Source of the DNA: Phycisphaerae bacterium
GTDB taxonomy: Bacteria; Planctomycetota; Phycisphaerae; UBA1845; Fen-1342
Reading direction: 5' to 3'
DNA length: 64,000 nt
Assembly: GCA_030428945.1 (NCBI GenBank)
Contig: JAUIEC010000018.1
Coordinates: forward strand, 1 to 64,000
The stretch's first letter is position 1, and each line of letters opens with the position of its first letter. This document shows, piece by piece, positions 9,209 through 17,000 of this stretch. Position numbers and translations under genes: made by a program. The notes under the pieces are model-generated. The model worked only from the letters and a program-made list of their open reading frames with translations, made no database searches and was not told where the DNA came from.

Positions 9209-9562
9209 ATGGCAGTCACACTGAACACGCGCGAGGTCGCGCACGCGACGGTGGTCTCATTCCCGCCCGACACGAACCTGGACGCGCTGGCGGTCGATGA
9301 TGTCCGCGGTGACCTGACCACGGTGGTCGAGCAGACCCGCGGCGCGGTCGTGATCGATTTCGAACACGTCCGCTTCGCCTCGTCGCCGGCGATCGGACTG
9401 CTGGTCACGCTGCGGCTGAAGGCGGCCCGGACGAATCACCGCCTGGTGCTGGCGGCACTCGGCGAGAACATCGCCGGGGTGCTGGACGTCATGCAGATGA
9501 CCCAGTTGTTCGAACTGCACCCCGATGTCGCCACCGCCCTGGCCGCGGTCGGGGCCGAGTAG
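9209..9562 (+). CDS. STAS-domain protein (anti-sigma factor antagonist type)
   Basis: A 117-residue single STAS domain of the SpoIIAA/RsbV type, expected to bind and titrate an anti-sigma kinase depending on phosphorylation. The core VIDFEHVRFASSPAIGLLV has the usual beta-strand then Ser-Ser before the helix; the second Ser is the likely phosphosite. I place the start at ATG 9209 with GGAGAG seven bases upstream; a GTG 21 bases earlier in the same frame is less well placed. No anti-sigma kinase or sigma factor is adjacent, so its partner is elsewhere in the genome. Confidence 0.85.
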   Translation: MAVTLNTREVAHATVVSFPPDTNLDALAVDDVRGDLTTVVEQTRGAVVIDFEHVRFASSPAIGLLVTLRLKAARTNHRLVLAALGENIAGVLDVMQMTQLFELHPDVATALAAVGAE

Positions 9563-9734
9563 CCCGTGCCCAGCGAAAGCGTGAAGGTGTGAAACGGGGC
9601 ACGCGCCGGGCCGCTGGGGGCCGTGTCGCTGAATCCCGCCGTCCACTCCGCATGTGGGAACAGGCAGCAGGCTGCACGACGCGCGGTCGGGTTCCCGGCT
9701 TCCTGCTTCCTTACTGACTTGCGTTCTTCCGTCG

Positions 9735-10298
9735 TCAGCCGATCAGGACCGTGAATTCGCCGGCCGCGATCGTGTCCGGTGGGCCGGTGCAGGTGGCTTT
9801 GTCGCCCATGCGGGCCGCGGGCAGGTTTCCGATCAGGACGGTCGTGGAGGTCGGCGGGATGACCGGTCCGCCGACGTGCGGCACGATGCCGGTCACCATC
9901 GGGCAGGTGTGCATGTCGCTGACCCGGGCGGCCGGCTTGTTGCCGATCAGCACGGTCGGCAGGCCGGCGACGATCGCGCCGCCGTGGGCGGTCATGTCGC
10001 CGAGTCGCGCGGCCGGCTTGCCGCTGCCGCCACCGCCTCCGCCGCCACCGCCGGGCGGGGGCGGGACGACGACGGGGGCCGGTTCGGGCGGCGGGCCGTT
10101 CTCGGCCTCGTAGGCAGCCTGGGCTTCCTCGTACTCGGCCACGCTGCTGGTGTGCTGCTCGATCTCCTCGGGTGTCGGGGGCGGTTCGGTCGGAAGTTCG
10201 CCCGGGGGCTGCGGGGCGGCTTCGTAGTATTCCTTCATTCCGGCCGGGTCGGCCGTGGGCGGCGGCGGTGGGGTTGGTGGTGTCGGTGCGTCGGCCAT
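9735..10298 (-). CDS. PAAR-repeat spike-tip protein of a type VI secretion system
   Basis: PAAR proteins form the sharp metal-capped tip on the VgrG trimer. This one has 187 residues. An N-terminal Pro/Glu-rich extension (1-80) and a Gly linker (about 81-92) precede three PAAR-type repeats: KPAARLGDMTAHGG, KPAARVSDMHTCPM and LPAARMGDKATCTG, each followed by VLIGN-like strands. His and Cys residues in these loops are the expected zinc ligands. The gene starts 25 bp after the vgrG stop on the same strand, as is usual for a cotranscribed pair. The Pro-rich N-terminus might anchor another effector or adaptor; that is inference. Confidence 0.9.
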   Translation of the reverse strand: MADAPTPPTPPPPPTADPAGMKEYYEAAPQPPGELPTEPPPTPEEIEQHTSSVAEYEEAQAAYEAENGPPPEPAPVVVPPPPGGGGGGGGGSGKPAARLGDMTAHGGAIVAGLPTVLIGNKPAARVSDMHTCPMVTGIVPHVGGPVIPPTSTTVLIGNLPAARMGDKATCTGPPDTIAAGEFTVLIG

Positions 10299-10323
10299 CA
10301 GGCTTCCTCGCTTCGCTGTCCCA

Positions 10324-12600
10324 CTAGGAGATGCGTTCCCAGGCGTCGGTGTCGAGGTTCGGGAAGGTGACCTGGACTTCCGTCGGTTCCTTCAGGCCGA
10401 TGCGGGCCTGGCCGTTCCTGTCGAGACGTCCGCGGCGGACGGTGCCGTCCGGGAAGGTGATTTCGTACTTCTCGTTGGGATAGGGCTGGCCTTCCTCGTC
10501 GACCATTTCGATCTCGACCCAACTGGTGACGGGTTCCTCTTCGGGCGGCACCTCGGTCGGGGCGAAGCCGGTTTCGGGTGGCTGCAGGGCGGCCATCTCG
10601 ACGGCGGTGGCCGAGTAGGTCGTGTCCTGCCCGGGGGTGGCGGTGTTGGCGTCGACCGGGGCTTCGGGGGCGGCGAGGGTGACGGCCTGGCCGGACCCGG
10701 CGGCGCCGCCGCTGTTGATCTTGGTGAGGGTGCCGACGATGCTGACGCCGCTGGGATCGATCTTGATGAAGTTGCCGCCGACCTTGAGGGTCAGTCCCAT
10801 CGAGCCTTCGATGACGACTTCCTGGGCGCTCTTCAGGTAGAGCTTGCCGGTCACGTCCATGCTCGCGTTGCCGCCGACCTTGTTGCCCTGGTCGCCCGTA
10901 ACTTCGGAAGAGTACTTGCCGCCGATTTTCTCGTTGCGGTCGAGCGTGACCTCGCAGTGGTCGTTCTGCTTGATCAGGGCGAAGCGATGCTGGTCGACGG
11001 TCAGGTGCTGATCGTTCTGGACGTTCTGCACCATGTCGTTCAGGGCCCGGATGTGCAGGTCCTTCTGCGCGTAGATCAGGACCTGCTCTTCCCCGGCCTT
11101 GTCCTCGAAACAGATCTCGTTGGTCCCGCCGCCGCCCTGCGAGGTGTGCGTCTTGATCGTGCTCTTGGTCTTCTCGTCCGGCAGGGTGTAGGGCGGCATC
11201 TGGTCGTTGTTGAAGACCCGCCCGGTGATGATCGGCCGGTCGGGGTCGCCGTTCAGGTGATCGACGACCACCTCCTGCCCGACCCGCGGCAGGAACAGCA
11301 TGCCGTACTGCCCGCCGGCCATCCCCTGGCTGACGCGGATCCAGCGTGAACTGTTCTCGTCGTGGGCGCCTTCCAGGTCCCAGTGGAACTTGACCTTCAC
11401 GCGCCCGTACTGGTCGGTGTAGATCTCCTCGCCGCTCGGGCCCGTGACCATCGCGGTCTGGCTGCCGAGAATCTGCGGACGCGGGGTGACCCGCGGCGGG
11501 CGGAACGCGACGGTGGCCGGGATGACCCGCAGGTCGGATTCGTAGCGGGGCGTGCCGCCGCTGCCGTCGCCGTCTTCGGCCCCCTGGGGCTGGGTGCCGC
11601 GCTGCAGGACCTGGACGACCAGGAACTCCATGTTGAGAGCCTCGACCGGATGTTCCTGGAGCGTGAACTTGTAGCCCGGCAGCAGGCCGCGGACGTTGCC
11701 GGACATCTGCAGGACGCGCTTGCCGGCCTGCTGTTCCTGCAGGCGGACATCGGCGAGTCGCCCGCCCTCGCGGGCGTCGGTGTAGCGTCCGGGGTAGTCG
11801 CTGACCTCGAGGCTGGTGTTGCTGTCGCTGGTCTTGTTGACGCCGATGTCGGTGCCCGGCTTGATGAAGTCGAAGTCCTTCAGCCGGAAGGCGCCGCTCT
11901 GAATGTCGGCCGTCTCGCGCAGGGCGTAGATGCTGACGCGTTCGCCGAGCAGTCCGGTCGGTTCGCGGTAGAGGCACTCGGGGTCGAGCGGACTGGCGAC
12001 GTGGGCGACGCCGCTGTCGGCCAGGACCATCTTGTGTCCCTCGGCCGTGTGCTCGAAGAAGTAGAAGATGCCTTCCTCTTCCATGACGCGCGAGATGAAG
12101 TCCAGGTCGGACTCGCGGTACTGGACGACGTACTCGCGGGCCGCGTACGAGCCCGAGATGGCGAAGCGGTACGACCCGGCCGGCATGCCGGCGTCGGTGA
12201 AGACCTTCTCGATGATCGCCTGCGGTGTCATGCCGGCGCAGTTGTGTTCCTGGAAGATCCGCGAGTGGAAGCGCTTGCCGAGCAGCCAGTGGACCGGGAC
12301 GACTTCGGCGCTGTAGTAGGTGTCGCGGCGTCCCTGCCCGGTGCGTTCGAAACGGCAGACCATCCCGTGCACGAAGCGGCTGCCGCTCGGGCCGTCGATC
12401 TCGAGCAGGCAGTTCTTGCCGAGCACGCCCTCGATGTCGACATCGGCCGACTGGGCCGCGAGGTCGACCTGGAAGCTGAACAACTGGCTGAGGGCTTCGC
12501 GGCCCTCGAAACCGATCACCTTCCATTCGACGTCCGGCATCTCGGCCAGTTGGAAGGTGAAGTCTGCCTGCGATGCGGTACGCGGGGCGTCAGCGGACAC
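10324..12600 (-). CDS. vgrG: VgrG (TssI) spike protein with C-terminal beta-module
   Basis: Forms the trimeric T6SS spike. The 758 residues have the gp27-like base (about 1-380), a gp5 OB-fold (about 400-470, with KVKFHWDLEG and MLFLPRVGQEV) and a repetitive beta-helix needle (about 500-640). The tail 691-758 is an extra beta-rich module (VEIEMVDEEG ... YEITFPDGTVRRG ... FPNLDTDAWE). It closely matches the end of the divergent 172-residue protein at 12804. Start: GTG at 12600 with GAGGTG seven bases upstream; the frame stays open for another 55 codons but without a better ribosome site. No sheath, baseplate or membrane-complex genes are in the window, so this is a remote spike island. Confidence 0.92.
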   Translation of the reverse strand: MSADAPRTASQADFTFQLAEMPDVEWKVIGFEGREALSQLFSFQVDLAAQSADVDIEGVLGKNCLLEIDGPSGSRFVHGMVCRFERTGQGRRDTYYSAEVVPVHWLLGKRFHSRIFQEHNCAGMTPQAIIEKVFTDAGMPAGSYRFAISGSYAAREYVVQYRESDLDFISRVMEEEGIFYFFEHTAEGHKMVLADSGVAHVASPLDPECLYREPTGLLGERVSIYALRETADIQSGAFRLKDFDFIKPGTDIGVNKTSDSNTSLEVSDYPGRYTDAREGGRLADVRLQEQQAGKRVLQMSGNVRGLLPGYKFTLQEHPVEALNMEFLVVQVLQRGTQPQGAEDGDGSGGTPRYESDLRVIPATVAFRPPRVTPRPQILGSQTAMVTGPSGEEIYTDQYGRVKVKFHWDLEGAHDENSSRWIRVSQGMAGGQYGMLFLPRVGQEVVVDHLNGDPDRPIITGRVFNNDQMPPYTLPDEKTKSTIKTHTSQGGGGTNEICFEDKAGEEQVLIYAQKDLHIRALNDMVQNVQNDQHLTVDQHRFALIKQNDHCEVTLDRNEKIGGKYSSEVTGDQGNKVGGNASMDVTGKLYLKSAQEVVIEGSMGLTLKVGGNFIKIDPSGVSIVGTLTKINSGGAAGSGQAVTLAAPEAPVDANTATPGQDTTYSATAVEMAALQPPETGFAPTEVPPEEEPVTSWVEIEMVDEEGQPYPNEKYEITFPDGTVRRGRLDRNGQARIGLKEPTEVQVTFPNLDTDAWERIS

Positions 12601-12803
12601 GGTCACACCTCGGATCAGTCGCGCGGCGGGCGCAGCGCAGGACGCGGAATCGCCAGAACGAGCAGGTCCGATCGTAGCGACCCCGGCTGCGGGCGGCAAC
12701 GAACATTCGAAGCGCCCGCGGCGTTCTTGTCCGCCGGTCGTCCGGGACGCTATCCTGTCCGACACGTGACTCCACTCTCTCTTCTCGGCGAACGGACACG
12801 CGG
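12601..12803. promoter_or_regulatory. Divergent intergenic region between vgrG and effector operon
   Basis: A 203-bp gap from which the PAAR/VgrG pair and the effector operon are read in opposite directions; promoters for both must lie here. I see no clean -35/-10 pair. Presence of a single control region for both arms is inferred from the layout. Confidence 0.45.
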
Positions 12804-13322
12804 ATGCAACTGGACGGCCTGCAACTCTCCTGGCGACGCGACCTGCAGATGCTGGAGCGCCGCCAGGCCGGCGAAGCGCTGCGGGCGGCCGCGGCCAGAC
12901 CCGGCGGCATGGCCGCGCTGCGGACGGCGCTGCGCGACGTGCTCGGTGCCGTCATCGAGCAGCGCGATGACGCGGCCGTGCTCGAGCAGGCCTGCGAACT
13001 TGTCGAGCGCGGCGCCCTGCGGCTGTTCCGCCGGCGGCAGACGCCGGGGACCTGGACCGCCCGGGTCGAACTGCCCGCCACGCCGCCGGCCGAACCGGTC
13101 CTGGCGGCCGGGCCCGAGGTCACCTGGATCGAGATTCAACTGCTCGACGAGGAAGGCGACCCGGTGCCCGGACAGCGTTACGAGATCGAACTGCCCGACG
13201 GCGAGGTCCGCAAGGGCACGCTGAACTACCGCGGGCGGGCCCGGGTCGACAACATCGACGCGCCCGGCGCCTGCCAGATTCGTTTTCCCGACCTCGACGC
13301 CGACGCCTGGGAACCCTACTGA
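12804..13322 (+). CDS. Small VgrG-tail-module protein, putative spike adaptor
   Basis: 172 residues, no signal peptide. Residues 1-95 are helical and rich in Arg/Ala/Leu, with no family I recognise. Residues 106-172 (WIEIQLLDEEGD ... YEIELPDGEVRKG ... FPDLDADAWEPY) are plainly related to residues 691-758 of the neighbouring VgrG. The stop overlaps the next ATG by one base (TGATG), so translation is coupled to the LysM protein. A role in loading the downstream giant protein on to the spike is a reasonable guess from the shared module, not shown by sequence. Confidence 0.7.
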   Translation: MQLDGLQLSWRRDLQMLERRQAGEALRAAAARPGGMAALRTALRDVLGAVIEQRDDAAVLEQACELVERGALRLFRRRQTPGTWTARVELPATPPAEPVLAAGPEVTWIEIQLLDEEGDPVPGQRYEIELPDGEVRKGTLNYRGRARVDNIDAPGACQIRFPDLDADAWEPY

Positions 13323-14032
13323 TGCCGACGCACACGGTTCGTCCGGGAGAGTGCCTGTCGTTCGTGGCCGACCTGCACGGCTTCTTCTGGGAGACACTCT
13401 GGAACGACCCGAACAACAGCGGCCTGCGCGAACTGCGCGAGGACCCCAACACGCTCGTGCCGGGCGACGTGGTCTACATCCCCGAACTGCGCGAGCGGGC
13501 CGAGACACGCAACACCGGGGCGCTGCATCGCTTCCGCAAGCGCGGGATTCCGGCCCAGATCCGGCTGCAGCTCTTCGACGGCGAGGAACTGCGGGTCAAC
13601 CAGGAATACGAGTTCATCATCGACGAGGAACACCGCCACGCCGGCCGCACCGACGGCGAAGGCGTGCTGAAGGTCCCGATCGCGCCGACCGCCCGTCGCG
13701 GTCACCTGATCGTCGGGCCCGACAAGGAAGAGTACGTCTTCGACTTCGGGCACCTGCCGCCGGCCGACACGACCGCCGGCGTCAAGTCGCGGCTGCAGAA
13801 CCTGGGCTTCTACGACGGCGAGGTCGACGAGGAACTGGACGACGCGACCCGCGAGGCGGTCCGGGCGTTTCAGTCGCGGTTCGAACTCGAGCCGACCGGC
13901 GAACTGGATACCGTCACGCTCGACCGGCTCGAACAGACCCACGACGGCGTGGCCGACTTTCCGCCGGCCCCCGAAAGCGAGACCTCCCAGGAGGCGGTCG
14001 AAACCGTCTCCGAGGACGACGACGAGTTCTGA
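13322..14032 (+). CDS. LysM and peptidoglycan-binding-domain protein of the VgrG island
   Basis: 236 residues in three parts: an N-terminal LysM-like domain (about 1-55, HTVRPGECLSFVA to VPGDVVYIP), a beta-rich module (about 76-148, IRLQLFDGEELRVNQEYEF) that resembles the VgrG tail module, and a PG_binding_1-type domain (about 152-205, VKSRLQNLGFYDGEV ... VRAFQSRF). A short acidic tail follows. Such LysM/PGB proteins often sit beside vgrG genes. There is no signal peptide, so it would reach the cell wall only through the secretion machine. Its ATG overlaps the previous stop; the giant gene starts 57 bp downstream. Confidence 0.82.
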   Translation: MPTHTVRPGECLSFVADLHGFFWETLWNDPNNSGLRELREDPNTLVPGDVVYIPELRERAETRNTGALHRFRKRGIPAQIRLQLFDGEELRVNQEYEFIIDEEHRHAGRTDGEGVLKVPIAPTARRGHLIVGPDKEEYVFDFGHLPPADTTAGVKSRLQNLGFYDGEVDEELDDATREAVRAFQSRFELEPTGELDTVTLDRLEQTHDGVADFPPAPESETSQEAVETVSEDDDEF

Positions 14033-14089
14033 AGGCAAGTCCCGGCGCCGGTCGCGTCGCGGCCGGACCCGTGGCAGGAGTGAGAAGGC

Positions 14090-17000
14090 GTGTCAGGCCG
14101 TCCGCTGAGCCCCGAGGAGCAGCGCTTCCGCGCCCTGCAGACCGCGCATGACCGCGGGCTGACGATCGGGGAAGCGGCCCAGTTCGGCGCGACCGAGCGG
14201 GACCTGGTCCGCGTCGGGTATCGCCCGACCGAACTGCAGGCGGCCGGCTACGACGCGGCCGGACTCCAGCAGGCGGGCGTGTCGTGCCGGGACCTGCTGC
14301 AGATCGCCTGGCCGGCGGACGAGTTGTACGAGACGTTCGGCGACGCGCAGGTCGGGCAGGCCCTGCGGGATGCCTGCGCCGGGGTCCGGGCGATCGGCGG
14401 CCGCCGGAATCGCGGCGAGGTGCCGCTGGCGCCGGTGATCTCGATCACGGCCCTGTACCGAGCGGGGTTCGAGGTGGCCGACCTGCACGCGGCCGGCTTC
14501 CGGGCCGCGGAGTTGAAGACGCAGGGCGCCTGGTGGACGGCCGAGGAGCAGGAGGTCGTCGACGCGGTCTACACGCCGGAGGAACTCGACGAGGAGTTCG
14601 CCCGGCGGGTGGCGGCCAACCAGGTCGACTATCCGGAGATCGCGCAGGTCCGCGACGAGTTCCTCGAGGCGGCGGCCCGGTACTTCTCGCATCGCTCGGC
14701 GAAGCGCTCGTACAAGAAGCGGCTGGGGGCGTTGTCGCATTACTCGGGCAAGACCCTGAAGAAACTGCGGGCCGAGACGGTCAAGCTGCAGGAGCGGGTC
14801 GCCCGCTGGCGGAACGCGGAGAAGCGGGCCCGGGCCGAGGGGATTCTCGCCCGGCGGCTGGAACTGATCGACCGGATCAGCGCGCAGAAGGCCGAGTACA
14901 AGGCGGCCTACGAAGCCTCCCGCGACAAGTTGAAGGGCTTGCTCGAGCGCCGCCGCAGCTACGTCAAGGACCAGAAGAAGGTCATCGCCGGAAAGATCAA
15001 GCCGCTGCTGACGCGGTTGCGGGATGCGCGGCTGGCGCGGGCCCGCGAAGCGGTCGCGCTGAACGACGACTTCGTGCAGCGTTCGTTCCCGCTCTACCAG
15101 CGGACCAGCGAGGAGAATCGCCGCCTGCTGCGCCTGCGGGCGTACTACCTGGGCGATCCCGACGAGGTCGACGTGGCCGCCGTGCAGCATCCCTCGCGGG
15201 ACGAGCAGGACGCCGGCGCCCGGCCGGGCCGCGCCGGAGGCGGCCCGCGGCGCGAGAAGCCGCTGGAAGACATCGTCGTGCTGGATCGCAAGATCGAGCA
15301 GTTGACCTGGAGCGTCGACGAGTTCGGCGCCGAACTGGAACTGCTGGACGAGGCCCGGCGGTTGATCGACCGCAGCAAGTCGCTGTGGACCTTTGTCGAC
15401 AAGATCGAGAAGTGGCACCCGCGCCTGCTGCACCTGGCGAACTCGGTCACGACCGTCACCCGGGCGACGCAACTGCTGAAGAAGGCCGGCCACAAGGTTG
15501 CTCCGTCGCTGGTCGGCGAGGGCAAGTGGACCAAGCGCAAGCGGATCACCGGGCAGCGCGACTTCGCACTCGAGTTCGGGGTCAGTGCGGGTGTCTCGGT
15601 CGGGATCGCCGACGTGATGGCCGGGCTGTCGCTGGCGCTGAGCGGCAACCTGCGGGTCGATGACGACCGCCGGCTGCGGGCGAACATCACGCTGAAGCTG
15701 ATTCCGAACTTCAAGGCCGAGGTCAAGGGCGGCTCGGCGGCCCTGGTTGAGGCGACCGCCAAGTGCGGGTTCACGATCACCAGCCAGACCTACGCGTTCG
15801 TCGACGAGAAGCACTTCGCGTACTACTTCGCGTTCCGGATGGCGAACCTGCTGCGGTTCAGCGACAAGTTCACCCGCTACGGCAACGCGGCCCTGCACCA
15901 GCACATCGCGGTCTACGACGACGAGATCATGGACCTGCTCCGCTCGATCGTCGGGACGGCGAAGATGAACGAACTCGAGTTCTACCTGTCGAAGCGGCAC
16001 GTCTGGAAGGTGCACGTTCCGGCCAAGGGCAAGTTCATCCCGGCCACCGACCTGGGCTTCAAGGACGCGGTCCTCGGCGGCAGCGTCGACGTCAAGCACA
16101 ACTACACGCTGTCGGTCATGCAGCGGCAGCGGCTGGTGCTGCCGGACGCGACCGCCGAGAGCGGCTCGTCCTCGGATCCCGACGATGCCTCGCGCGGGCC
16201 GCAGGTGCCGGACGATGCGCCGCAGCCCGGGCCCGCCCGGCACGAACCGGTCGCGGTCAACGAACCGGCCGCCTACGACGGTCCGACCTGGTGGAAAGTC
16301 GAGGCCCGCGGCGACGGGCACTGCGCCTACAACAGCATCGCCTTCCTGCTGAAACACCACCAGATCGGCGGGCCGGACCAGCCGATCCCGAGCGTGCCCG
16401 AGATCCGCCGCATCGCGGCCGCCCGCTGGCGGACGCTGTACGAGGCGTCGGAGCAGCGCGGCCGGGCGCATCGCGAGGAGATGGCCGAGGCGCTCGCGGC
16501 GATTCCGGAGGAAGAGCAGGAGGTGCACGACGCCTGGCGGGTGACGCCGGAGGGGCGCTTCTGGCAGTTCGACGACGAGAACTACGAGAGCATCGAGGAC
16601 TTCATCCAGTGGCAGACGACCGGGACGGCCGACCCGGGTCGGCGGCGCAACTGGGCCAACGCGCAGATCCTGGCGGCGCTGGCGGACTATTACCAGTTCA
16701 CGCTGCAGATCTTCCAGGGTGACGGGCAGCCGCCGCTGATCCTGCCGCTCGACGCGGTCGACGACGAAGAGACGCCGCTGCTGCAGGTCGCGCTGGAGGG
16801 CTACGCGCACTACAACGCGCTGGTGCCGAACGAGACCGACGAACCGCCCGAGGTCCCGGAGGAACTGCTCGGCGAACGGATCGTCCAGGTCGCCGGCGAA
16901 CCGGTGCACTTCGCGCACGCCCCCGAACCCGACGAAGGCTCGGCCGAGGGGAGCGAAGAGGACCAGGTGGTCGTCAGCGATGCCGACATCCGGGATGCCG

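Noticed and set aside
10255..13224. Plus-strand frames across the PAAR/VgrG genes
   Set aside because: Val/Asp/Gly-rich antisense translations; the minus strand has clear PAAR and VgrG features.
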